This document shows, in pieces, positions 1 through 35,800 of a stretch of 64,000 nucleotides of DNA. A program made the position numbers and the translations under genes. This stretch comes from Engraulis encrasicolus (taxonomy: Eukaryota > Chordata > Actinopteri > Clupeiformes > Engraulidae), in assembly GCF_034702125.1 (NCBI RefSeq), contig NC_085876.1, positions 186,001 through 250,000 of the forward strand, given 5' to 3'. Each line of letters opens with the position of its first letter. The first letter of the stretch is position 1. The notes below the pieces were generated by a model. The model was given only the letters and a program-made list of their open reading frames with translations. It was not told where the DNA came from and did not search any database.

Positions 1-75
1 CCGGGAATCGATCCCGGGTCGGCCGAGAGATAAACGTGTGCCCTACCATATCAGCCACGGTAGGGCCGATATCAA
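1..75 (-). repeat. tRNA-like SINE or LTR fragment at window edge
   Basis: Read on the minus strand, this edge fragment has an A-box-like stretch (TGGCTGATATGG) and a B-box-like stretch (GGGATCGATTCC) at roughly tRNA spacing, with a GC-rich T-arm hairpin. The cloverleaf is incomplete and there is no clean acceptor stem, so it is a tRNA-derived repeat head and not a tRNA gene. It continues past the left edge. Confidence 0.5.
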
Positions 76-133
76 CATTCTCATAGTTTTGTTGTCTTTG
101 GTCTAACGGACCAGTGCATTGGACCAGTCCATG

Positions 134-287
134 TGTAGCGAAGGGGAGTAGAGTTGCCCAGCCGGGACTCAAACCCAGACCTTCTGGGGTAGTAAACTGG
201 GGCTCTGACCGCTACACCAAAGAGCCAGGCTCCTTGGCGTGACATTCAGAACACACCCACAACCCTAGTGATGGTCACTCCATCACA
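134..287 (-). repeat. 3' LTR of the TRIM
   Basis: Second 154-bp LTR on the minus strand, about 96% identical to the one at 525-678 by manual comparison. Its B box reads GGTTTGAGTCC. The high identity of the pair points to a fairly recent insertion. Confidence 0.8.
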
Positions 288-524
288 CTGCCTTCCCCTT
301 CGGGAAGCGCACCCGTGCGCTTCACACACTCATGGTGTCCCTCACGCAACTGCCCATCATGCTTTTCCCATCCAGTGTGCCCCATCATCAATGCTTCACC
401 CATCACTGGGGTCCCTCGCACCGGGGTCACCATTCCTGGGGGTCCCTCACATGGAATTGTGGCTCACACACAATGGGTACACTTCCGATGGCCTCACGGT
501 AGCCATCCCACTTCTGACACCATT

Positions 525-678
525 TGTAGCGAAGGGGAGTAAAGTTGCCCAGTCGGGACTCGAACACAGACCTTCTGGGGTAGTAAACTGGGGCTCTGAC
601 CGCTACACCAAAGAGCCAGGCTCCTTGGCATGACATTCAGAACACACCCACAACCCTAGTGATTGTCACTCCATCACA
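525..678 (-). repeat. 5' LTR of the TRIM, with Pol III-like boxes
   Basis: First LTR on the minus strand. It contains TGGTGTAGCGG (A-box-like) and TGTTCGAGTCC (B-box-like) about 44 nt apart, the normal spacing in a tRNA, followed by a T-arm-like hairpin. The acceptor stem does not pair well, so it is tRNA-derived and not a tRNA. Confidence 0.8.
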
Positions 679-693
679 TCATGTGTTTATTAA

Positions 694-2776
694 CACTAGA
701 ACTACCAGGATTTTTCTGCCTACCTAGAAGTACCAGAGAGGGGTCATTTGACCCGGCGGCTTTTACCTAATACACTAATCACTCATTTTGTTATGGTAAT
801 GAGGCTGTTAGGGGCCGTGTGTGGGGTGAGGGGTGAGGGGGTCACACCTTACAGTGCTAACAGCCAAGACAAACAGGGACAGACAGCTTCTTCCCAAGGG
901 CTGTCAGCCTCCAAAATCACCACAGGTAAATAGCAACTTGCATGAAGATATCAGCAGCAAAGACAGATAGCACAGTTTGGCGGACAGTGTGTTACAGTTT
1001 TTCTCAATTGGTTTGGCTCATTTCTTGAAACTGAGGTGTCATTCTCAAAACATGGACAAATCCCAAAACTAATTTGCAGTTCCTCACAACGGCATTTATC
1101 ATTGCTTTCATCAAATTTCAAATGCCTTTGTACATGTCTCAATCATTTAGTACATCCTTGCAAATGGCTATGTACAAGTATCCTACAGTTAACACAATCA
1201 GCTTACATTTAGTAGAATTTTCAAATGAATGTACCTTGCTGATCTATCCCAATTGGTTGATTCGCAGTGTAATGGTTGTCCTGAAAACATGTCAGCACAT
1301 TTTCTTCATATAAGTCATCAATGAATGTGTGAATGTCCCATGTGATCATGACGAATCATATGACTGCAACCAGATAATGGTTGAATTACAGTTTTTCTCG
1401 ATTGGTTTGGCTCATTTCTTGAAACTCAGATGACATTCCTATAACCATTGGGTCATTTGGCCAAGCATTCTTACACTTCTGCACAACAGTTCAGATAACT
1501 AGCAAAATGTCATATACCTCCCAAAACACCTCATTCTTGCATCAGCACTAAACCGTCTCACATATAAATAGTCAGTACCATCAAAATGGCATAGATCCTT
1601 CTCAATTGCTTTGGCTCATTTGCATTCATTTAGTCCTTCTGTCAAAATAAACTGGATGGTTCAGCATAACTATATGGATCCTCATCACTCGCTCATATCA
1701 ACCCAAAAACAGTTTACCCATGTGTCAAAACTAAATTTCTTCCCCACATATATCATCAGTACCCACAAAATACATTGTCCCTTTGCCATTGTGTAAGCAC
1801 TGCCAGTCAAAATGGTAAGGTGTTTTATCTACGTTCAGCTAACAGATTTCGACTATGTATAACAATGAAAAAGTGAGTGAAACCATTGAAGTTTGACAAA
1901 ACAGATAATTTACCAAGGACATTTATCAGTAACTTTCTTTACTCTAAATTCATATACAGAAAGCAATGCCCATATATCACAGGTTTCTCATGGGTTTGGC
2001 TCATTTCTCAAAACAGAGATAACGTTCTCAAAATAACATGGATAAATGCCAAAGCAACTAACAATTGTTCAAAACAGAATGTCGTTTGAAAAAATGAAAT
2101 GAAATTAGCCAAATAACAGAGGAAACTGTAGTATACACGGGTGTAAAATTAGTTTCTACTAACTAGTAAAGTTACAATACCATCTGACCTGTTGAACACC
2201 GTCATGAATTTGCTATGTAATGAAATTCTTAAAATATGATGTCCTTGACTGTTTTGGGAATTGCGTAGACCACTTTGCATATGATGACTTACACAATGAA
2301 ATAATGCTGACGTGTTTTGGAGAGGGCAACCTAGACTGAGAATTGTCTAATTCGTTTAGATAAGCAAGGTCAATTTATTTGGAAAATGTGCTAAATGTAT
2401 GCTGAATGTGTCAACTGAAGGGTATTTGTACATATCCATCTGCAGAGATGTACTAAACATTTGAGACATGTACAAAGCATTTGATGATAAATACCAGTGC
2501 ATGTGGACTACTGCTTCATTTCCCTCAAGAATTTTGTGGTGAAAGAAGCTCCTCTCCAAGGAACGAAGATGCAGAGATACAGCACTCAACAGGCATTGGA
2601 AATGATCCACACACGCACACACACACACTCTGTGTCTCAAGTGACAGCTGTGAGCTGCTAACAGCCACATTTCCACAACAAAAGGAGTGTCCGCAGGGGG
2701 TCCAAAGGGTCAAATGACCCCCTTGTGGGGCTTTTAGGTAAAAAGGTCAATTGACCCCTCCGTGGTAGTTCTAGTG
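694..2776. mobile_element. piggyBac-like non-autonomous element with TTAA duplication
   Basis: TTAA at 690-693 and at 2777-2780 flank inverted ends that begin CACTAGAACTACCA on both sides; TTAA target choice is the piggyBac hallmark. Further in, both ends carry a GGGTCAWTTGACC-type palindrome. No transposase reading frame is present in the 2.1 kb. The interior holds a foldback repeat and four copies of a TTGGTTTGGCTCATTTC-type motif (near 1007, 1399, 1600 and 1992). Confidence 0.75.
1093..2480. repeat. Foldback repeat nested in the piggyBac-like element
   Basis: The segment at about 1093-1300 recurs as its reverse complement at about 2290-2480 with moderate divergence; the same translated string (LYMSQ, TSLQM, MYKYP) can be read on opposite strands in both arms. 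The roughly 1-kb interior is non-coding. It is most likely a second transposon inserted in the piggyBac-like element. Confidence 0.6.
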
Positions 2777-2859
2777 TTAAATAGTGTTTGAAAAGAAGAT
2801 TTGGTGAAAATCTGTCCAACCATAGAACGGTTATCACATTAACACAGAATATCATAATT

Positions 2860-3240
2860 TTTGGAGAGGCCATGTTGGATTCCTCTAGATTTCAAGTATG
2901 GTATTACTATCATAGAGTGTTAGGATGCAAATGGTGCAAATTCATCCACCCACTGAACAGTTATTTTGCTAAAACATACAAAATGGCATCAATTTTGAAC
3001 CCTACCTGGGCCGCCATCTTGAATTTATCAGAGAGGCCAAGTTGGATTCCTCTGGATTTTAAGTATGATGTTCCTATTATTATAGTGTTAACACACACAA
3101 TTTGGTGCCAATCCATCCACCCATTGAAAAGTTATTTCGTTGAAACATAAAATATCATCAATTTTGGACCCCATCTGGGCCGCCATGTTGAATTTCTCAG
3201 AGAGGTCAAGTTGGATTCTTCCAGATTTTAAGTATGTTGT
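2860..3240. repeat. Tandem repeat, about 165-bp unit, three copies
   Basis: The phrase GGCCATGTTGGATTCCTC and its neighbours recur near 2868, 3035 and 3200 with intervening text of similar length (TTTTAAGTATG, CATCCACCCA, GGGCCGCCATCTTGAAT). No coding potential. The short motif resembles the repeat field at 25-28 kb. Confidence 0.6.
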
Positions 3241-3392
3241 TACTATTATGATGGGGGATACCTGGGTACTTTTGTATGTTATTCCTAAAGGTATTCTGAA
3301 CATATTCTGAAATGTTCAGCTTGTTAATAATTTGTTCCCAGTTTGGCCTTTTTTTTTTAGCTAATACTCTTGGCCTATATGCACTAAAAATG

Positions 3393-3460
3393 ATGAATGA
3401 AGTTAACACATGGCCTTGTGTAATATTGCCCACACAAGGCCATGTATTAACTTCATTCAT
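3393..3460. repeat. Short near-perfect hairpin
   Basis: Two 29-nt arms (3393-3421 and 3432-3460) are reverse complements with one mismatch and are separated by a 10-nt loop. It could be a decayed foldback MITE or a pre-miRNA-sized hairpin; nothing shows that it is transcribed. Confidence 0.8.
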
Positions 3461-3987
3461 GGCTTCAGCCATGGCTTGCTGAATTTACATGTTTCATTTG
3501 TGAAACAACATAATGCATGCCAACTTCCTCTGGGATGCTAGATTACTAAAAAGCTGCAAAATGTCATGATAAAGACAAGATGTTGCAACAAACTAGAATA
3601 GTGATAGGCAGTACAGTAGATGTGGTTTATAATTGAAGAGATCAGAACTTCTATGAAAATAAATGATAAAAGGTCTGCAACGCTGAACATTAATTTGTGC
3701 CATTTAACTTTGGAAGCATTGCTGTCGCAGACCTCGATCATTTCTTTTCAGCTTTCATCTGTTTGGTCCAGCACTTGCATTACTGATGTGCGCACACTCT
3801 CTTGTCCTTCTGACAGGGGCATAGGCCGGGGGTGGCTGGTCAGATGCTGCCCCCCCCTACAGACACCCAGATCCTTGGTTCATCACTGTTTTTGATAATC
3901 GTGTGCCACCACAATTAAAAGGCTGGCCCAAGATTTTTTTTTTATCTGGCTACGTCCCTGCTCTCTGGTCATAACTTTTCCTATGCC
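3461..3987. other. Region downstream of the krtcap3-like stop codon
   Basis: This lies directly 3' of the last krtcap3-like coding exon on the minus strand, so it probably contains its 3' UTR. I see no convincing AATAAA on the minus strand and no reading frame of note. Confidence 0.4.
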
Positions 3988-29010
<25,023 letters not shown>

Positions 29011-29440
29011 TATAGTTAACTAGAGAAGGAGTTCACAGAGATTTCGGTCACATAGTTCCTCCTCCCATTTCAAACAGGTGCTTCTCCATTCCAGTGATCA
29101 CACCTAGGCTACTACGTCTCTACACGCCTAAACACACATCTCAGTTTCTTGCGTAGAGTCACAAACATCAACAAGGCCTTAATTTAGCGTGTGCATCAAA
29201 CACCAAACAATCGCAACAACTCTGTTTAAAACGGCGTTTCAAGTTTCCATTCACAATGTCATGTCCGACCCAGAGCTCTACTCTCTGGTCCGACCTACCG
29301 CACGCTGGGGGTTCCCAAACTTTACCATGACAAGGCAATCCACCCCCACAAAAGCCTACCGGTAGATTCCAGCCAACCAGTCAAGCAACCTCCCTCCTTA
29401 CATGGCTACATGTGTCAGTGCAACCCCAATGCATTTTAGC
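29011..29440 (-). promoter_or_regulatory. Putative krtcap3-like 5' UTR and promoter region
   Basis: This lies directly upstream (minus strand) of the inferred start codon. No TATA box at a convincing distance and no clear CpG island are visible; the role is inferred from position only. Confidence 0.25.
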
Positions 29441-29900
29441 TGGGTCTCTTAGCGTCCAAAAAGGGCCTAATCGTTACGCGCTGGATAGAAGCACCAAAAT
29501 CGGTGTAGACCTCCCTTAGGGTGTTCTCCATCATTTCAGAAGGGGTGCCCCAAATTTCAATGTCATTAAGGTCATTTTTATACTCATGAACGGCGTGACG
29601 TTTTCCATGTGCGTTACGCCCATTTATGGGGGAAAACAACCCATGCAAGTCAATTGGTGATGTTGTGGTTTAATAAACGAAAGATACGGACCTGTAGACT
29701 AGCGTTGTTCACGCGCAACATGCCGAAAACGTGTTGTGTTGCCGGCTGTTCAAATGATATAGCCGAACAGCCGTGGCTGAAGCATGGAATGTGTTCATTT
29801 AGGTTAGCCGATGTAGCATGTAAGTCAATGAGACATTCGGTTTGTTTTCACCCATATAGGGGTGTAACGCAAATTTAAGAGCAAAGTACCCGGATGGCCG
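29440..29900 (+). mobile_element. THAP-domain-like DNA transposon remnant
   Basis: From 29719 the plus strand reads MPKTCCVAGCSND, the usual start of a THAP C2CH zinc finger, followed within about 20 residues by MCSFR. The rest of the finger is lost. THAP domains occur both in host proteins and in P-element-like transposases; the surrounding repetitive text (a phrase shared with 32670) favours a transposon remnant. Confidence 0.4.
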
Positions 29901-30930
29901 TTCATGAGTATGGGGTAAATCCAAGATGGCTGCCCCAAACCAGCCAATAGTAGTAAAATGCTGTACTGCCTGGACATAATGGTGTTATGGGCCAATCCAC
30001 CTATTTGTGTGTGATGTATACAAACTGAACTTTGAAAATATGTGCAAAACTTACCATAAAAACAATGTTATATATGTCTTATTTAGATTCAAAAACAGGA
30101 AAATCATAAAAACCATGGTCAGAATGAGATCACTCTACAATTGAGAGCTCATTTCTGGGCATTTAGCTATTGAACCAACATTCAGTAAGAGTTTTAAAAA
30201 TTTGCAGTGGGTCATATCTATAACATCCAAAAAGAAAATTGTGGTTAGAAAATTTAGGGGAGAAGAGATAAACCCTTGAACTGGGCCACACATAACTGTC
30301 CCAATGTTAGCATGCTAGCATTAGCAGGTTCAGACACTCAGTCTGCTCTTCAGATAAAGATGGCAAACAATAATTTTAATCCCACTTACACATGCGCGCA
30401 CACACACAAACTACTACTACTTCCTTAGGACCCCCTCAATGATTTAACCCTAGGAGTCCAACTGAAATATATTCATATCAATGAAGTCAATAACACATGT
30501 AGGCCTACATATCAAGTGTCAGTGACAGCTGTCAAATGACAAATGTATGCTGATTAATGTTCAGATGTGTATATCTCAGTCCTAAGTGTACAATGGAGTG
30601 ATAAGGGCATTTATGCTTAGGAAATTATGAATAATCAATATGCAATACACCATCCATACAGTATATTGACAGATACTTTGTTTTAAAAGAGCAAAATGGT
30701 AACATGTCTGTTTGTCCATCTACTTTTGGCTTTAATCTAGATGACATGTTGGCTACCTAACCACTTAATTTATTGTTTGCTCATTATTTTTTATTTGTGG
30801 GTGTGGTCCTTTGTTTAAAACATGTCTGCCTGCCTTCCCTCTCTCACATAGGCCACTAAAATAGTCTTTCAAAAACTTAAAACAACAGCATGTGGAAATC
30901 CTATTGGCTTTGGAGGGCTAACGTCTATAA
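29901..30930. other. Unassigned sequence, no gene
   Basis: I see no coding frame, RNA gene or paired repeat ends in this kilobase apart from a short CA run near 30400. Confidence 0.4.
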
Positions 30931-30939
30931 GACTATACT

Positions 30940-31350
30940 GTACTCTACTGTATTGCACTGTACTGTACTCTACTATACTGTACTGTACTGTACTGTAATG
31001 TGATATACCGTACTGTACTCTACTGCACCGTGCAGTATGCTACTGTACTGTACTGTACTAGACTGCACCGTACTGTATGCTACTGTACTGTACTTAACTA
31101 GACTCCACCGTACTTTATGCTACTGTACTGTACTGTACTGTACTATACTGCACCGTACTGTATGCTACTGTACTGTACTGTACTGTACTATACTGCACCG
31201 TACTGTATGCTACTGTACTGTACTGCACCGTCCTGTATGCTACTGTACTGTACTGTACTATACTCTACTGTACTTTATTATACTGCACCATTCTGTATGC
31301 TACTGTACTGTACTGCACTCCACTGCACTGCACTGTACTGTACAGTACAA
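30940..31350 (+). repeat. (TACTG)n-derived minisatellite
   Basis: Tandem TACTG/TACTA/CACTG pentamers with a higher-order phrase TGCACCGTACTGTATGC repeated about five times. The 143-codon frame through it is an artefact. Confidence 0.95.
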
Positions 31351-31373
31351 CTATAGAACTGAAACATGTAGAG

Positions 31374-31590
31374 CGGTGGTGCTCAAACTGTGGTACGCGT
31401 ACCACTGGTGGTACTTGAGACATCTCTGGTGGTACTTGGAATGCCATTATGAACCTCTCCTGTACTGACTGGCAAAAGTGAATATGGAAGGCCTTTACTG
31501 CGATATTCTAATGTTGGTTGTCAAGGTGGTACTCGGAGAGCTCAATATTTTCTCAGGGGGTACTTCACACAAAAGGTTTGAGAACCACTG
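31374..31590. mobile_element. hAT-type MITE, 217 bp, perfect 8-bp TSD
   Basis: Ends CGGTGGTGCTCAAACTGTGG / GGTTTGAGAACCACTG, flanked by atgtagag at 31366-31373 and 31591-31598. Confidence 0.93.
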
Positions 31591-31599
31591 ATGTAGAGC

Positions 31600-32828
31600 A
31601 TTCTGAGGACATGTACAATATTATGCAAAAAGGTGTAGTGGGAATGAGTTATGTTACTGTTACCACTCAAAATCTTGAAGGTTAAAAAAAGTCTTGTGGC
31701 ATTTTGTTTGGGGGGGCGGGGTATGATCGACTATTCTTCCGCCCAGACTATTTATGTGCCTTGCATATCAAGAAAATGAGTCCAGGTAATGATTTACTTT
31801 CATAGTATATACCATATGAGAAGTGTTGTTCTATATAGATATTTCTCCTATGGGTAAGGGTGGCAAAAGACCTACAGTACATGTTGTCCATCAGCTGTCA
31901 GTTTTGATAGCAGTTTAAGTACTCAATGATTACTGAGCTAACTAATACAACTTTTAACACAAGTACTAGGTGAGGACTTGTCTGCAAATAAACATTTTTT
32001 TTAATCTCTGTCTTCTTACTCAACATACACTAAGAAATCATTCCCATTTAATTTGAACTGAAGCCATACTGTGGCCTACATGTAGGCCTATATTGAGTAA
32101 TCTGTAATGCCATTCTAAAGATGACTGAAATGCTCTCACAATATGCACTTGTAAAAATATAGAATTAGGTGATCTTATGGGGTTCTTCATACATATGGAA
32201 AGGTCCTGTCCTTTACCCTCTCTCATACAAATACAATATGTATATCTGTTATGGAAATTAGAGGATGGAGAACCTGCTACCTAGGGCATCTTGCACTGAC
32301 ACTATCCCATTCAAATCGAGCATTAGCAGCAGTCTATTCTCACCATAGTTTTAGTGTTGGCAATGCTCATTTTAATTCAGACCAAGAATCTTCTCAAATC
32401 GTTCACAATGTTACATGCTGTCAAGCACGTAAGCACAGACTCACCCATACTTTCACACTATGTACATTTTGTAGTTTTATCAATCTGGTCTAGCAGGCTA
32501 CCCTTGCTTCATCTCTTCTGAGGACTATATTAACATTGTCAGCTAAGTATAATGTCATGTAATAACAATGTAATGCGTTACCAACATGACATATTGTATA
32601 TGACATGGTAGACTTTTTTTTTTCAAGGGGCACCCCTTCTAGGATGTCTTCAAATCAGTCAAGGAACACGTGTACCGAATTATATGCTTCTATCCAGCGC
32701 ATAACGATTTCTCGGCTTAGAGCCCCTACTATTTTACCATTTCGAGGGTAAACTGCTACTTTTGACTTCTGACCACTAAATTGATGAGGGTAGATTTTCA
32801 ATGTGATGCAGAGGGCGGATCAATATAA
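31600..32828. other. Unassigned sequence, no gene
   Basis: No reading frame of note. A phrase at 32689-32710 (GCTTCTATCCAGCGCATAACG) matches the reverse complement of 29465-29487, so part of this stretch is an old repeat. Confidence 0.4.
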
Positions 32829-35800
32829 TGTAAGTAAGTAAGTATGCCCTTTATTATCCCACAATGGGGAAATTAATTTGTTGCAGCAGTAACATACAGA
32901 TTGTGCAAAAAAGCAGATGGCATACAGACACAGGACCAGGAGGTTAAACGTATATAAGATAGATAAAAATAGAGATGTTAAATAAAATAGAAATATTTCT
33001 GTTAAAAACAACAATTAGGCCTACATTAGTAAAAGTGAAAGTGCATTGGTAAAAAGTGCATTAGCAGCATCCTAAAAGGAGGACGGGGCTAGAAAATAAT
33101 CAATAAATGAGTCAATAAGTTAAATAGTTAAAAAGACCATCACTACCACCACCATCAACACCACTATCATCATCGTCATCATCATGGCTACCGCCTGGGA
33201 CTTGGTGTTGTTATATAGTCTAACTGCAGAGGGAAGAAAGTGGTAGACCTACCTCTCTGTTCTGCAGTTTGGGTAGAGGAGTCTACTGCTCAGTGGGCTC
33301 AGCAGGGCTGCCACTGTTCCGTGCAGGGGGTGGTTGGTGTTATCCAGGATTGATGACAATTTCGTCGTCATACTCCTGTCCCCCACCACTTCCACAGTGT
33401 CAAGGCTGCAGCCCAGAACAGAGCCAGCCTTCCTCACCAGTTTATTGAGTCTCTGCCTCAGCTGCTGTGATGCTGCTGCCCCAGCACACCACCCCATAGA
33501 CCACAACAGAGGAGACCACAGTGTCATAAAAGGTCCTCAGTAGGGTTTTTTGTAGAGAGCCTGAGTGTTGTCAGTCCAGTCTATTTTTTTTATTAAGGTG
33601 AACTCCAAGGTATTTATACGTGTCCACAATATCTATGTCAATACTCTGGATGTTTACTGGTAAGAGAGGGGTTTGGGTTTTGCACCGGCGGAAGTCCATA
33701 ACTAGCTCTTTAGTTTTCCCAGCATTAGTCTGGAGGTGGTTCTATTGACACCACGCCACAAAGTTCTAGTTCAGGTCCCTGTATTCCCTCTCATCCCCAT
33801 TATTAATTAGATCCACAATTGCTGAGTCGTCTGAAAATTTTTGTAGGTGACAGTGTGGTGTGTAGTGCGTGAAATCTGCGGTGTAAATGGTGAATAAAAG
33901 CAGAGTCAGCACTGTCCCCTGCGGAGCCCCCGTGCCACAGACCACAGTGTCCGACACACAGCCACTTGTCCTCATATACTGTGGCCTGTTGCTCAGGAAG
34001 TCCAGGAGCCATGCTGACAGGTGGTGGTGCACTCCCGTGTGATCCAGCTTGTCCCTCAGGAGATCTGGCTTGATGGTGTTAAAAGCACTGGAGAAATCAT
34101 AAAACATGATTCTCACAGTGTTCCCAGGCCCCTCTAGGTGAGACAGAGTCCTCTGGGTGAGGAAGATGACGGCATTCTCAACCCCAATGCCAGGCTGGTA
34201 GGCGAACTGCAGTGGGTCTTCTGATGAGCTCACCAGGGGACGCAGGTGGAAGAGGACCAGCCGCTCCACGGTCTTTGCCAGGTGGGCTGTCAGGGCCACC
34301 GGCCGGTAGTGGTTAAGGTCGGTGGGCCGAGATGTTTTGGGCACTGGTACCACACACGATGTTTTCCATAACTGTGGTACTCTCTGTTGCCTCAGGCTCA
34401 TATTAATCAGACGCTCCACGATTCCACTCAGCTGTTTGGCACAGGACTTGAGGAGCCTGGAGCTGATGCCATCAGGACCTGTCGCCTTCCTGGTTCTGAG
34501 CTTAGCCAGTTCTTTCTCCATCTGGGATGTGAGGAGCACCATATGGCCGCCGGGAGGGCGGGGGCTGGCTAAGATGGAGCCACAGGAGGTGGCAGCAGAT
34601 ATTACAGGTGGGGGGAGTTGTGGCTGTGGTAGGGCTGGCTGGGCTGAGTTAGCGGAGGGGAGGGGTGGCTGGCTGGTCGAATCTATTAAAGAACCTATGT
34701 AAGTTGTTCACCCACTCCTGGTCTCTAGTCAGCTCGGGCCTGGAGTTGTTATTATATAAATATTATACAGTCAATCCGGAAAGTATTCACAGCGCTTAAC
34801 TTTTTTCACATTTTATTATCTTACAGCCTTATTCCAAATGCTACAAATGAATCTCTGTTGTCAAAATCCTACACAAATTATTCCATTATGACCATGTGAA
34901 AAACAAGTTATCTTGACAGTTTTGAGAATTTGTAAAAAATATAAAACAAAGAAATCATTTTTACAAAAGTATTCACAGCCTTTGCCTAATACTTTGTAGA
35001 ACCACCTTTGGCAGCAACTACATTCATTTTTTTTCATTTCGAAATGAAAAGGGATTAAAATGGAGGTCATCGGTGTGTGTTTCAACCTTTCAGTACATTG
35101 AAATTGTACATTTTGAGTCTGCACCTGGCTAAAATAGATGGGTGTGAGTTTTGAATGAAATCCTATGGAGAGTATCATGATATGCTTCTGTAGTCACAGT
35201 GCATGTTGACATGCATGCTTCTTTAGGTGTAATTCAGATTTCCAATGTTGACGACATCCATACATCGCCCAACGATGTCAGTCCCACAACCATGCTTGAC
35301 TAGCCAGATGATGCACTTTTTGTGTAAAACTCACTTGTTTACCACCACACATGCTTGACGCCATCTAAAGCAAATTTGTTTATCTTGGTCTCAAGAGAGA
35401 TGAACAGACCAAGGATATGGATCACTGGTCTGGAAGACCAAGATAAACAAATTTGCTTTAGATGGTGTTAAGCATGTGTGGTGGTAAACGAGTGAATTTC
35501 ACCAACAAAGTGCATCATCTGGCTAGTCAAGCATGGTAGTGGGACTGACATCGTTTGGGGATATATGGATGCCGTCAACATGGGAAATCTGAATTATATC
35601 TAAAGAAGCATGCATGTCAACATGCACTGTGACTACAGAAGCAGATCATGATACTCTCCATAGGATTTCATTCAAAACTCACACCTATCTATTTTAGCCA
35701 GGTGCAGACTCAAAATGTACAATTTCAATGTACTGAAAGGTTGAAACACACACCGATGACCTCCCTTTTAATCCCTTTTCATTTCCAAATGGGAAAATTA

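Larger units (their letters stand above)
134..678 (-). mobile_element. Miniature LTR retrotransposon (TRIM) with tRNA-like LTRs
   Basis: On the minus strand there are two direct repeats of 154 bp (525-678 and 134-287) that start TGTG and end TACA and differ at 6 positions by eye. Two bases inside the first LTR lies an 18-nt primer binding site (505-522, TGGTGTCAGAAGTGGGAT), which complements the 3' end of a vertebrate tRNA-Leu with CCA. Immediately before the second LTR is a polypurine tract (AAGGGGAAGG, within 288-300). The flanks are ccatg (129-133) and tcatg (679-683), a 5-bp target duplication with one mismatch. The internal region is only 237 bp and has no coding capacity, so mobilisation would need enzymes from another element. 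Each LTR carries a tRNA-like A box and B box. A tandem SINE duplication is the alternative, but it would not explain the PBS, PPT and TSD together. Confidence 0.82.

Noticed and set aside
134..287. A real tRNA gene on the minus strand
   Set aside because: A and B boxes are present but the acceptor stem does not pair, and the same sequence occurs twice as LTRs.
1074..2676. Two frames on opposite strands sharing LYMSQ/TSLQM/MYKYP
   Set aside because: They are the two arms of a foldback repeat, not a protein family.
31037..31468. 143-codon frame rich in Leu, Tyr, Cys and Thr
   Set aside because: It is the translation of a TACTG-type minisatellite and ends in an unrelated MITE.
33766..34542. 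Host gene for a reverse-transcriptase-like protein
   Set aside because: It is part of a 5'-truncated LINE with a broken thumb region and a CTTA-repeat tail.
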